From Pseudomonas reinekei (GTDB lineage: Bacteria; Pseudomonadota; Gammaproteobacteria; Pseudomonadales; Pseudomonadaceae), in contig NZ_MSTQ01000011.1 in assembly GCF_001945365.1 (NCBI RefSeq), positions 1-64,000 of the forward strand: a stretch of DNA of 64,000 nt. Reading direction: 5' to 3'. The position numbers and the translations under genes were made by a program. Shown piece after piece: positions 8,032-17,186 of the stretch. Numbering within the stretch: the stretch's first letter is position 1; each line of letters starts with the position of its first letter. The notes beneath the pieces were generated by a model. It worked only from the letters and a program-made list of their open reading frames with translations, was not told the DNA's origin and searched no databases.

Positions 8032-9092
8032 CGCTTGGCATGTTGCTTCAGCGCCCATTCGACGTGCTCTCGCACCAGCTCAGACGGATAATCCCGCCGC
8101 GCTTTCAACGCTTCCAGTACCGGAATCGTTGAAGGCGCATTGCCCAGGCCCACCGCCAGATTACGCAGCCAGTTTTCATAACCGGTGCGGCGCAGTGGCG
8201 AACCTTCGGTGCTGCTGAGGAATTTGTCCTCGTCCCACATGAACAATTCCGCCAGCCCTGCGTTGTCCAGGTTGTGGCGTGGCTTGAAATCGCTTTCGCC
8301 GGTCGGACGGGCAAAGCGGTTCCATGGGCAAACGATCTGACAGTCATCGCAACCGAACACCCGGTTGCCGATCAGTGGGCGCAGGTCTTCGGGAATGGCG
8401 CCCTTGAGTTCGATGGTCAGGTAGGAAATACAGCGTCGGGCGTCCAGCACGTAAGGGCCGACGAAGGCGTTGGTCGGGCAGATGTCCAGGCAGGCGCTGC
8501 AGCGGCCACAGTGTTCGGTGGCGTGGGGCGGGTCCACCGGCAGGGGCAAGTCGACGAACAGTTCGGCGAGAAAGAAATAGCTGCCAGCCTTGCGATTCAA
8601 CACCAGGGTGTTTTTGCCGATCCAGCCCAGGCCGGCCTGTTCGGCGATGGCTTTTTCCAGCACGGGCGCGCTGTCGACAAAGGCGCGAAAGCCGAACGGG
8701 CCAATCTGGGCCTGAATCTTGTCCGCCAGTTGCTGCACGCGTTTGCGGATCAGCTTGTGATAATCGCGACCCAGGGCATAACGCGAGACGTAGGCTTTTT
8801 CCGGTTGGGCCAGCACTTTCGCCATGTGCGTATCGCCGGCCAGGTAGTCCATGCGCAGCGACACCACGCGCAACGTGCCCGGCACCAGTTCTTCGGGGTG
8901 TGAGCGTTTGCTGCCGTGGGCACCCATGTAGTCCATTTCGCCGTGGTAGCCGGCTTCGAGCCAGCGCTCCAGATGCTGCTCATGCTCGGCCAGGTCGAGG
9001 CCGCTGATGCCAACTTGCTGAAAGCCCAGCTCACGGCCCCAGTCCTTGATGGATTGGGCGAGGGCGGGCAGGTCTGTGGTAATAGCAGGCAT
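8013..9092 (-). CDS. queG: Epoxyqueuosine reductase QueG
   Basis: A 359-residue cobalamin-dependent iron-sulfur enzyme that makes queuosine from epoxyqueuosine in tRNA, the last step of the pathway. Two 4Fe-4S motifs are visible: CGRCSACLDICPT and CDDCQIVCPWN. The C-terminus has HEAT-like helices. The start at 9092 (MPAITTDLP) was preferred to a longer frame running 24 codons further upstream into the nnr promoter region. It is divergent from nnr. Confidence 0.94.
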   Translation of the reverse strand: MPAITTDLPALAQSIKDWGRELGFQQVGISGLDLAEHEQHLERWLEAGYHGEMDYMGAHGSKRSHPEELVPGTLRVVSLRMDYLAGDTHMAKVLAQPEKAYVSRYALGRDYHKLIRKRVQQLADKIQAQIGPFGFRAFVDSAPVLEKAIAEQAGLGWIGKNTLVLNRKAGSYFFLAELFVDLPLPVDPPHATEHCGRCSACLDICPTNAFVGPYVLDARRCISYLTIELKGAIPEDLRPLIGNRVFGCDDCQIVCPWNRFARPTGESDFKPRHNLDNAGLAELFMWDEDKFLSSTEGSPLRRTGYENWLRNLAVGLGNAPSTIPVLEALKARRDYPSELVREHVEWALKQHAKRQASSL

Positions 9093-9155
9093 GAGGCGAG
9101 AGAAACCGGAGCTGAGGTGCGTATAATTCTGCCAGACATCGGAGCCCGAAGACGC

Positions 9156-10655
9156 ATGCCGCACACTAAAGATGAATTACCCGACGCGCTGTACAGCGCC
9201 GCCCAGGTGCGAGCACTCGATGCGAGCCTGATCGCGGCGGGTACGCCGGGTTTCCAATTGATGCAGCGCGCGGCGCGTGCGACCTGGCGTGCACTGGTCC
9301 GCCAATGGCCGACAGCGGGCGAGTTAAGCGTGCTGGCCGGTCATGGCAATAACGCCGGCGACGGCTATCTGGTGGCTGTGCTGGCCCGCCGCGCGGGATG
9401 GTCGGTGCGGGTACTGGCGGTCGGCGACCCGCAGCGTTTGCAGGGCGACGCGGCACTGGCCCACGCCGAGGCCGTCTCTGAAAAAATCCTTATCGAAACC
9501 TGGACGGCTCAGTCCGGGTTGCGCGGCATCGTGCTGGACGCCTTGCTCGGCACCGGTTTGACCGGCGACGTGCGCGAGCCGTACCGCAGCGCGATCCACG
9601 CGATCAATGCCGTCGGGCTGCCGGTGGTGGCGGTGGATACCCCTTCAGGGCTGTGCGCCGATACCGGTCGTATCTTGGGGAATGCAGTGCAGGCCGAACT
9701 GACCGTCACGTTCATTGGCTTGAAACTGGGATTGTTCACCGGCGATGCGGCGGATGTGGTGGGCGAGCTGGTTTTCAATGATCTGCACGCCGACCCGCAA
9801 CTGCTTGAAAGCGCGCCAACCAGTGCCCGTCGTCTGTCAGCCAGTAATCTTCCGCGTCTGGCCACCCGTACACCGGCCTCCCATAAAGGCCGATTCGGCC
9901 ATGTCTTGCTGATCGGCGGCGATCGCGGATTCGGTGGTGCGATCCTGCTGAGTGCGCAAAGTGCGCTGCGCAGCGGCGCCGGCATGGTGTCGGTGGCGAC
10001 CCGCAGCGAACATGTGCCTGCCGCGCTGGCGAGAATCCCCGAAGCCATGGTGCTGGGCACCTCATCAGCCAATCAGTTGATGGGATTGCTTCAAAAGGTT
10101 TCCGTATTGGTCGTCGGGCCCGGACTCGGTCAAGCTGCGTGGGGGCGCAGCCTGTTGTCCGCCGCCGCCAACGCACCGTTGCCGCAAGTCTGGGACGCCG
10201 ATGCGCTGAACCTGCTCGCCGAGGAGCGCGTGGCGCTACCGAAGGATTGCGTGATCACGCCGCATCCGGGTGAAGCCGCGCGGTTGTTGGGGATCAGCAC
10301 CGCGCAGGTCCAGGCTGATCGACCTGGGGCGGCCCATGCGTTGAGCAAAAAATACACAGCTGTCGTTGTGCTCAAAGGTGCCGGGAGTTTAATCGCCAGT
10401 CCTGACGGACGGTTGGCGGTCTGTCATCAAGGGCACCCGGCAATGGCCACCGCCGGTTTGGGCGATGTGCTGGCCGGTTTGGTCGGCGCGTTGCTGGCCC
10501 AGGGCATGGCGACGTTCGACGCGGCCTGCCTGGCGGTCTGGCTGCATGCCAATGCCGGGGCCCGGCAAGGTAAATTCGGCCGTGGGCTGGCGGCCAGTGA
10601 TCTGATACCAGCCATTCGTCAGTTGATGGAGGAGCAAGCACCGTGTCTGAAGTAA
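9156..10655 (+). CDS. nnr: Bifunctional NAD(P)HX epimerase/dehydratase
   Basis: A 499-residue fusion that repairs hydrated NADH and NADPH. The N-terminal half is the YjeF_N epimerase domain (GHGNNAGDGYLVA near residue 65). The C-terminal half is the ribokinase-like ADP-dependent dehydratase (KGRFGHVLLIGGDRGFGGA, then VVGPGLGQ, ITPHPGEAARL and GHPAMATAGLGDVLAG). The start is an ATG 64 bases from the divergent queG start. The stop overlaps the tsaE start by 13 bases, opening the tsaE-amiB-mutL-miaA run. Confidence 0.95.
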   Translation: MPHTKDELPDALYSAAQVRALDASLIAAGTPGFQLMQRAARATWRALVRQWPTAGELSVLAGHGNNAGDGYLVAVLARRAGWSVRVLAVGDPQRLQGDAALAHAEAVSEKILIETWTAQSGLRGIVLDALLGTGLTGDVREPYRSAIHAINAVGLPVVAVDTPSGLCADTGRILGNAVQAELTVTFIGLKLGLFTGDAADVVGELVFNDLHADPQLLESAPTSARRLSASNLPRLATRTPASHKGRFGHVLLIGGDRGFGGAILLSAQSALRSGAGMVSVATRSEHVPAALARIPEAMVLGTSSANQLMGLLQKVSVLVVGPGLGQAAWGRSLLSAAANAPLPQVWDADALNLLAEERVALPKDCVITPHPGEAARLLGISTAQVQADRPGAAHALSKKYTAVVVLKGAGSLIASPDGRLAVCHQGHPAMATAGLGDVLAGLVGALLAQGMATFDAACLAVWLHANAGARQGKFGRGLAASDLIPAIRQLMEEQAPCLK

Positions 10656-11113
10656 CCCTGTACCTGGCTGATGAAGAAGCGATGACCGCGTTTGGCGCGC
10701 GTATCGCTCAAACGACTCAAGGGCACGGTTTGATTTTTCTGGAAGGCAATCTTGGCATGGGCAAAACCACGCTCTCCCGGGGCATCATCCGTGGCCTGGG
10801 TCATGTCGGGGCGGTGAAAAGTCCTACCTTCACCTTGGTTGAACCCTACGAAATCGGTGACATTCGCGCCTTCCATTTCGACCTGTATCGCCTGGTCGAC
10901 CCTGAAGAGCTGGAATTCCTTGGTATTCGCGACTACTTCGAAGACGATGCGTTGTGCCTGATCGAGTGGCCCGATAAAGGTGCAGGCTTTTTGCCAAAGC
11001 CTGACCTGACCATTACCATTAGCCCGCAAGACAGCGGACGCTCGCTGAAAATTTTATCCCAGGGTTCGCGTGGCGAAGCCTGGTGTGCCGCTTTGGCATT
11101 GGAATCCAAATAA
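10643..11113 (+). CDS. tsaE: tRNA t6A biosynthesis ATPase TsaE
   Basis: A 156-residue P-loop ATPase needed with TsaB, TsaC and TsaD to make threonylcarbamoyl-adenosine at tRNA position 37. The Walker A sequence GNLGMGKTT is near residue 35, followed by SPTFTLVEPY and the FHFDLYRL motif. The GTG start at 10643 lies inside the end of nnr and is preceded by GGAGGAGC. The length is typical. Confidence 0.95.
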   Translation: MSEVTLYLADEEAMTAFGARIAQTTQGHGLIFLEGNLGMGKTTLSRGIIRGLGHVGAVKSPTFTLVEPYEIGDIRAFHFDLYRLVDPEELEFLGIRDYFEDDALCLIEWPDKGAGFLPKPDLTITISPQDSGRSLKILSQGSRGEAWCAALALESK

Positions 11114-12544
11114 ATGATGGGGTTAGGTATGCGCTTTCGCGCGTTGGTTGCTGCCGTTGGGGTGTTGTTTTTGGCGGTGACCGTCGACGCTGTGGCCGAG
11201 ACGAAGGTCAGCAGTGTTCGCCTGTGGCGGGCGCCGGACAACACGCGGCTGGTGTTTGACCTGACAGGTCCCGTGCAGCACAGCGTGTTTACCCTGTCGG
11301 CGCCCGACCGTCTGGTCATCGACATCAATGGGGCAAGTCTTGGCGCGCCGCTGAATGTCAACACCTCCAATACGCCAATCACTGCCATGCGCTCGGCTCA
11401 GCGTACGCCGACCGACCTGCGGGTGGTCATCGACCTGAAAAAGGCGGTTACGCCGAAAAGTTTCTCCCTGGCCCCCAATGCCCAGTACGGCAACCGACTG
11501 GTGGTCGACCTGTTCGATAACCCGGCTGATGCCGCGCCGCCGCCTGCACCGACGCCGTCGGTCGCCACGGTGCCTGCCGTACCGGTTACGCCGGCGGAGC
11601 CTGCAATCAAGTTGCCGCCAGCCCCGGCCGGCAAGCGCGACATCATTGTGGTGATCGACGCCGGCCACGGTGGCGAAGACCCGGGTGCGTCCGGCTCTCG
11701 CGGTCAGCGTGAAAAAGACGTGGTGCTGCAGATCGCCCGCGAAACCCAACGCCAGGTCAACGGCATGAAAGGCTTCCGCGCGGAGTTGACCCGTACCGGC
11801 GACTATTTCATCCCGTTGCGTGGCCGTACCGAAATCGCCCGCAAGAAGGGCGCCGACCTGTTCGTTTCGATTCACGCCGACGCCGCGCCTTCGGCCGCTG
11901 CGTTCGGTGCTTCGGTGTTTGCCCTGTCTGATCGCGGCGCCACTTCTGAGACCGCCCGCTGGCTGGCCGACAGCGAAAACCGTTCCGACTTGATTGGTGG
12001 TGCCGGCAACGTCAGCCTCGATGACAAGGACCGGATGCTCGCCGGCGTGCTGCTCGATCTGTCGATGACCGCCTCCCTGACCTCCAGCCTGAACGTCGGC
12101 CAGAAAGTCTTGAGCAACATTGGCCGGGTCACGCCGCTGCATAAGCAGCGTGTCGAACAGGCCGGGTTCATGGTGTTGAAGTCGCCGGACATTCCGTCGA
12201 TCCTGGTGGAAACCGGGTTCATCTCCAACGCCAACGAAGCCTCGAAACTCGCGGCTTCGAGCCACCAGCAAGCGCTGGCGCGTTCGATCAGCAGCGGCGT
12301 GCGCCAGTTCTTCCAGCAGAACCCGCCACCAGGCACTTACATTGCCTGGCTGCGTGACTCCGGGAAGATCGCCCAGGGTCCGCGTGACCACCGCGTCAGC
12401 CCGGGCGAGACGCTGGCGATGATCGCCGTGCGTTATCAGGTGTCCCCGGCCGCCTTGCGCAGCGCGAACAAGCTGTCGAGCGATGAGCTGAAGGTCGGTC
12501 AGCACCTGACCATCCCGGGTAATGATCTGGCGGCCAAAGAATGA
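11114..12544 (+). CDS. amiB: N-acetylmuramoyl-L-alanine amidase AmiB
   Basis: A 476-residue periplasmic zinc amidase that cleaves septal peptidoglycan for daughter-cell separation. It has a signal peptide (to about residue 26), an AMIN targeting domain (about 30-130), a Pro/Ala linker and the Amidase_3 catalytic domain with zinc-site sequences DAGHGGEDPG and SIHADA and the catalytic ETGFISN. A C-terminal LysM domain (HRVSPGETLAMIA to the end) follows. The start immediately follows the tsaE stop; the stop overlaps mutL by four bases. Confidence 0.95.
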   Translation: MMGLGMRFRALVAAVGVLFLAVTVDAVAETKVSSVRLWRAPDNTRLVFDLTGPVQHSVFTLSAPDRLVIDINGASLGAPLNVNTSNTPITAMRSAQRTPTDLRVVIDLKKAVTPKSFSLAPNAQYGNRLVVDLFDNPADAAPPPAPTPSVATVPAVPVTPAEPAIKLPPAPAGKRDIIVVIDAGHGGEDPGASGSRGQREKDVVLQIARETQRQVNGMKGFRAELTRTGDYFIPLRGRTEIARKKGADLFVSIHADAAPSAAAFGASVFALSDRGATSETARWLADSENRSDLIGGAGNVSLDDKDRMLAGVLLDLSMTASLTSSLNVGQKVLSNIGRVTPLHKQRVEQAGFMVLKSPDIPSILVETGFISNANEASKLAASSHQQALARSISSGVRQFFQQNPPPGTYIAWLRDSGKIAQGPRDHRVSPGETLAMIAVRYQVSPAALRSANKLSSDELKVGQHLTIPGNDLAAKE

Positions 12545-14451
12545 ATCAGGTCGTGAACAACGGCGCGCGCATCGAGCTGCTCAGCCCGCGACTGGCGAAC
12601 CAGATTGCCGCCGGTGAAGTCGTTGAACGCCCGGCTTCGGTGATCAAGGAACTGCTGGAGAACAGCCTCGACTCCGGTGCCAGGCGCATCGACGTCGACG
12701 TGGAGCAGGGCGGGGTCAAGCTGCTGCGGGTGCGCGACGATGGCAGCGGTATTTCCGCCGATGACCTGCCGCTGGCCCTGGCGCGACACGCCACCAGCAA
12801 GATTCGCAATCTGGAAGACCTCGAACAGGTAATGAGTCTGGGCTTTCGCGGCGAGGCATTGGCGTCGATCAGCTCCGTAGCACGCTTGACCCTGACGTCC
12901 CGCACCCGTGATGCCGACCAGGCCTGGCAGGTGGAAACCGAAGGCCGGGACATGGCACCCCGCGTGCAGCCCGCTGCCCATCCGGTGGGCACCTCGGTGG
13001 AAGTGCGTGACCTGTTCTTCAATACCCCAGCGCGGCGCAAGTTTCTCAAAACTGAAAAAACCGAATTCGATCACCTGCAAGAGGTGATCAGACGCCTGGC
13101 CCTGGCACGCTTCGACGTGGCCTTCCACCTGCGCCACAACGGCAAAACCATCCTCAGCCTGCACGAGGCCCATGATGATGCGGCCCGTGCCCGGCGCGTG
13201 GCGGCCATCTGCGGCCCGGGTTTTCTGGAGCAGGCGCTGCCGATCGAAATCGAGCGCAATGGCCTGCACCTGTGGGGCTGGGTCGGTTTGCCGACCTTCA
13301 ACCGTAGCCAGGCGGATTTGCAGTATTTCTTCGTCAACGGTCGTGCCGTGCGCGACAAACTGGTGGCTCACGCGGTGCGCCAGGCCTATCGCGATGTGTT
13401 GTTCAACGGCCGGCACCCGACATTCGTGCTGTTTTTTGAAGTCGATCCGACCGGTGTCGACGTCAACGTGCACCCGACCAAGCACGAAGTGCGCTTTCGC
13501 GAAGGGCGCATGGTCCACGATTTCCTTTACGGCACTTTGCACCGGGCGTTGGGCGATGTGCGACCGGATGATCATCTGGCGGCACCGGTGGCGACGGCGA
13601 TCGTCCGGCCTACCGGTCTGGATGCCGGTGAGTTCGGTCCCCAGGGTGAAATGCGCCTGGCAGCCAATGCGCTGCTGGAGCAGCCACAGGCTCAGCCTTC
13701 ATTCAATACGCCTGCCGGTTCAGGTGCTGGCGCCGGTTATCAATATCAATACACGCCGCGTCCGCAGTCCGCCGTGCCGGTCGCTGAAGCGCAAGCGGCC
13801 TATCGCGAGTTTTTCGCACCGCTGCCCGAGGCCAATGCCGTCGCACTGCCGGCAGGGCAGGACGATATTCCTCCGTTGGGTTACGCGCTGGCGCAGCTTA
13901 AAGGTATCTACATCCTTTCGGAAAATGCCCAGGGCCTGGTGCTGGTGGACATGCACGCCGCTCACGAACGGATCATGTATGAGCGTTTGAAGGTCGCGAT
14001 GGCCAGCGAAGGCTTGAGCGGCCAACCGCTGCTGGTGCCGGAGTCGCTGGCGGTCAGCCAACGTGAAGCCGATTGCGCCGAAGAACACGTCGCCTGGTTC
14101 CAGCGTCTGGGCTTTGAATTGCAGCGCCTTGGCCCGGAAACCCTGGCCATCCGGCAGATTCCGGCACTGCTCAAACAAGCCGAAGCCAACCGCCTGGTCG
14201 CTGACGTTCTGGCCGACTTGATGGAGTACGGCACCAGCGATCGCATCCAGGCGCACATCAACGAACTGCTCGGGACCATGGCGTGCCACGGTGCGGTTCG
14301 GGCGAATCGGCGTCTGGCCTTGCCGGAAATGAACGGTCTGCTGCGTGACATGGAAAACACCGAGCGCAGCGGTCAATGCAACCATGGCCGACCGACCTGG
14401 ACCCAACTGGGCCTGGACGATCTGGACAAACTGTTCTTGCGCGGTCGTTGA
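12541..14451 (+). CDS. mutL: DNA mismatch repair protein MutL
   Basis: A 636-residue GHKL ATPase that links mismatch recognition by MutS to excision. N-terminal ATPase motifs are clear (QIAAGEVVERPASVIKELLE, DDGSGI, TSKI and GFRGEAL), followed by a Pro/Gln-rich linker around 375-430. The C-terminal domain carries D470-M-H-A-x2-E-x4-E481, matching the metal-binding DQHA(x)2E(x)4E motif of MutL endonucleases, as expected in bacteria lacking Dam-directed repair. The start ATG overlaps the amiB stop and the stop overlaps the miaA start by one base. Confidence 0.97.
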   Translation: MNQVVNNGARIELLSPRLANQIAAGEVVERPASVIKELLENSLDSGARRIDVDVEQGGVKLLRVRDDGSGISADDLPLALARHATSKIRNLEDLEQVMSLGFRGEALASISSVARLTLTSRTRDADQAWQVETEGRDMAPRVQPAAHPVGTSVEVRDLFFNTPARRKFLKTEKTEFDHLQEVIRRLALARFDVAFHLRHNGKTILSLHEAHDDAARARRVAAICGPGFLEQALPIEIERNGLHLWGWVGLPTFNRSQADLQYFFVNGRAVRDKLVAHAVRQAYRDVLFNGRHPTFVLFFEVDPTGVDVNVHPTKHEVRFREGRMVHDFLYGTLHRALGDVRPDDHLAAPVATAIVRPTGLDAGEFGPQGEMRLAANALLEQPQAQPSFNTPAGSGAGAGYQYQYTPRPQSAVPVAEAQAAYREFFAPLPEANAVALPAGQDDIPPLGYALAQLKGIYILSENAQGLVLVDMHAAHERIMYERLKVAMASEGLSGQPLLVPESLAVSQREADCAEEHVAWFQRLGFELQRLGPETLAIRQIPALLKQAEANRLVADVLADLMEYGTSDRIQAHINELLGTMACHGAVRANRRLALPEMNGLLRDMENTERSGQCNHGRPTWTQLGLDDLDKLFLRGR

Positions 14452-15422
14452 TGAGCCAGCTCCCACCTGCGATTTTCCTGATGGGCCCGACCGCCGCCGG
14501 CAAGACCGACCTGGCCATCGAACTCACCAAGGTCCTGCCGTGCGAGCTGATCAGTGTCGATTCGGCGTTGGTCTACCGTGGCATGGACATTGGCACCGCC
14601 AAACCGTCGAAAGAGCTTCTGGCAGAGTTTCCGCACCGGTTGATCGATATTCTCGACCCGGCCGAGCCTTATTCGGCCGCCGATTTTCGTCGTGACGCCC
14701 TCGAAGCCATGGCCGATATCACCGCGCGGGGAAAAATTCCGCTGTTGGTAGGCGGCACGATGCTCTACTACAAGGCGTTGCTCGAAGGCCTGGCGGACAT
14801 GCCGGCGGCTGATCCCGAGGTCCGCGCGCAAATCGAAGAAGAGGCTGCGCGCCTTGGCTGGCAAGCCCTGCACGACCAATTGGCAGTGTTTGACCCGGTT
14901 TCTGCGGCGCGGATTCATCCGAACGACCCACAACGTCTGAGTCGAGCGCTGGAAGTTTATCGTGTGAGCGGTCAAAGCATGACTGACCTGCGCTTGCAAC
15001 AATCTGCGCAAAGTACTGAAGCAGCCGCTTCGGGACGGCAACAATTGCCCTATACTGTCGCGAACTTGGCCATTGCTCCGGCAAATCGTCAGGTATTGCA
15101 CGAGCGAATTAAACAAAGATTCACTTTAATGTTGGAACAGGGATTCATTGACGAGGTCGTAGCCCTGCGCAAGAGAAGTGACCTGCATGCCGGGTTGCCG
15201 TCTATACGTGCAGTAGGCTACCGCCAGGTCTGGGACTACCTGGATGGCAAGCTGACGTCAGCCGAGATGCAGGAGCGTGGAATCATTGCCACGCGCCAGT
15301 TGGCGAAACGCCAGTTCACATGGCTGCGCAGTTGGGCTGATTTACACTGGCTGGACAGCCTGGATTGCGACAATCTGCCGCGCGCCTTGAAATACCTTGG
15401 GACCATCTCCATATTGAGCTGA
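14451..15422 (+). CDS. miaA: tRNA dimethylallyltransferase MiaA
   Basis: A 323-residue enzyme that adds a dimethylallyl group to adenosine 37 of tRNAs reading UNN codons. The P-loop GPTAAGKTD is at about residues 11-19, followed by SVDSALVYRGMDIGTAKP and later GYRQVWDYLDG and TRQLAKRQFTWLR. The ATG at 14451 overlaps the mutL stop; a longer upstream reading shadows mutL. The mutL-miaA-hfq-hflX-hflK-hflC order is conserved in gammaproteobacteria. Confidence 0.96.
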   Translation: MSQLPPAIFLMGPTAAGKTDLAIELTKVLPCELISVDSALVYRGMDIGTAKPSKELLAEFPHRLIDILDPAEPYSAADFRRDALEAMADITARGKIPLLVGGTMLYYKALLEGLADMPAADPEVRAQIEEEAARLGWQALHDQLAVFDPVSAARIHPNDPQRLSRALEVYRVSGQSMTDLRLQQSAQSTEAAASGRQQLPYTVANLAIAPANRQVLHERIKQRFTLMLEQGFIDEVVALRKRSDLHAGLPSIRAVGYRQVWDYLDGKLTSAEMQERGIIATRQLAKRQFTWLRSWADLHWLDSLDCDNLPRALKYLGTISILS

Positions 15423-15515
15423 GTCCTTGCAATTGCCGTCTATCCTTGGGGGTGTGGCGGCCAAAGCCATCTGTTTACCTATTTTTTATATTGAATCCTT
15501 AAAGGAGTGCGGCAC

Positions 15516-15776
15516 ATGTCAAAAGGGCATTCGCTACAAGACCCTTACTTGAATACTTTACGTAAAGAGAAAGTTGGGGTTTCCATTTACCTGGTCAACG
15601 GTATCAAACTGCAAGGCACGATCGAGTCGTTCGACCAGTTCGTTATCCTGCTGAAAAACACCGTCAGCCAAATGGTTTACAAACACGCTATCTCTACAGT
15701 GGTGCCGGTTCGTCCAATTCGTCTGCCTAGCGCAACCGAATCTGAAGCCGGTGACGCTGAGCCAGGTAACGCCTGA
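15516..15776 (+). CDS. hfq: RNA chaperone Hfq
   Basis: An 86-residue Sm-like hexameric RNA chaperone that pairs small RNAs with mRNAs and mediates Crc-linked catabolite repression in Pseudomonas. The Sm1 region (VSIYLVNGIKLQGTIESFDQF) and Sm2 region with the YKHAISTVVP motif are intact; the C-terminal tail is short and acidic, as is usual in the genus. The start at 15516 is preceded by AAGGAG; a second ATG nine bases earlier is less well placed. Confidence 0.97.
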   Translation: MSKGHSLQDPYLNTLRKEKVGVSIYLVNGIKLQGTIESFDQFVILLKNTVSQMVYKHAISTVVPVRPIRLPSATESEAGDAEPGNA

Positions 15777-15788
15777 TAGGAGTCTCCT

Positions 15789-17090
15789 TTGTTCTTTGAG
15801 CGCCACGGTGGTGGTGAGCGAGTGATCCTCGTTCACTTGGATGGACAGGACCCTGAGGCGCGCGAAGATCCGCAGGAGTTTCAGGAGTTGGCAAATTCGG
15901 CCGGCGCCGAGACCGTCGCGTTTTTCAACGTGCCGCGTCATCGGCCAACCGCCAAATTCCTGATTGGCAGCGGCAAGGTCGAGGAGCTGCGCGACCTGGT
16001 TAAAGCCGAAGAAGCCGATCTGGTGATCTTCAATCACGTCCTCACGCCCAGTCAGGAACGCAACCTCGAACGAGTCTTCGAGTGTCGCGTGATCGATCGC
16101 ACCGGTCTTATTCTCGATATTTTCGCCCAACGCGCCCGTACCCATGAAGGCAAGCTCCAGGTAGAACTGGCCCAGCTTGACCACATGAGCACCCGGCTGG
16201 TTCGTGGCTGGACTCACCTTGAGCGTCAGGGTGGCGGTATCGGCATGCGTGGCCCGGGTGAAACCCAGCTGGAAACCGACCGCCGTTTGCTGCGGGTTCG
16301 CCTGCGGCAGATCAAGGGGCGGCTGGAGAAGGTGCGCAGCCAGCGCGAGCAGTCGCGACGCGGCCGTATGCGCGCGGATATTCCTACCGTGTCGCTGGTG
16401 GGATACACCAACGCCGGCAAGTCCACGCTGTTCAATAACGTCACGAAGTCCGACGTTTACGCGGCTGACCAATTGTTCGCCACCCTGGACCCGACTCTGC
16501 GCCGTCTGGATCTGGACGACCTGGGGCCGATTGTCCTGGCGGACACGGTAGGTTTCATTCGCCACTTGCCCCACAAGCTGGTCGAGGCATTTCGGTCTAC
16601 CCTCGAAGAGTCGAGTAACTCCGACCTATTGTTGCACGTGATCGATGCGGCCGAACCGGATCGCATGTTGCAGATCGAGCAGGTGATGGTGGTGCTGGGC
16701 GAGATTGGCGCCCAGGACTTGCCGATCCTCGAGGTCTATAACAAACTCGATTTGCTTGAAGGCGTTGAGCCGCAAATCCAGCGCGACGAAAACGGCAAGC
16801 CCCAGAGGGTCTGGCTGTCGGCGCGTGATGGCACGGGGCTGGAATTGCTTGAGCAAGCCATTGCCGAATTGCTTGGCAGTGATTTGTTTGTCGGTACCTT
16901 GCGCTTGCCGCAACGCTTCGCCCGACTGCGTGCGCAGTTTTTCGAACTCGGTGCGGTACAAAAGGAAGAACACGATGACGAAGGCATCAGTTTGCTGGCC
17001 GTTCGTTTGCCTCGAGCCGAGTTGAATCGACTGGTGAGCCGCGAAGGTTTGCAACCGCTGGAATTCATCGAGCAACACACTTTGCAATAA
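15789..17090 (+). CDS. hflX: Ribosome-associated GTPase HflX
   Basis: A 433-residue GTPase that splits stalled ribosomes. The N-terminal HflX domain includes RTGLILDIFAQRA and the glycine-rich GGGIGMRGPGETQLE. It is followed by the G domain with GYTNAGKSTLFN, DTVGFI and NKLDLL. It starts with TTG 12 bases after the hfq stop, preceded by TAGGAG; this start gives MFFERHGGG at the N-terminus, which I recognise from Pseudomonas HflX. Confidence 0.95.
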   Translation: MFFERHGGGERVILVHLDGQDPEAREDPQEFQELANSAGAETVAFFNVPRHRPTAKFLIGSGKVEELRDLVKAEEADLVIFNHVLTPSQERNLERVFECRVIDRTGLILDIFAQRARTHEGKLQVELAQLDHMSTRLVRGWTHLERQGGGIGMRGPGETQLETDRRLLRVRLRQIKGRLEKVRSQREQSRRGRMRADIPTVSLVGYTNAGKSTLFNNVTKSDVYAADQLFATLDPTLRRLDLDDLGPIVLADTVGFIRHLPHKLVEAFRSTLEESSNSDLLLHVIDAAEPDRMLQIEQVMVVLGEIGAQDLPILEVYNKLDLLEGVEPQIQRDENGKPQRVWLSARDGTGLELLEQAIAELLGSDLFVGTLRLPQRFARLRAQFFELGAVQKEEHDDEGISLLAVRLPRAELNRLVSREGLQPLEFIEQHTLQ

Positions 17091-17186
17091 AAGCCTGACA
17101 AAGCGGTTGTGCCGTGGTGACAGGCATTCTGTAGCATTGGTCGGCGCGCCGTGGGTGCGTCTTTGCTTTATCAGATGGAGAGCGCT

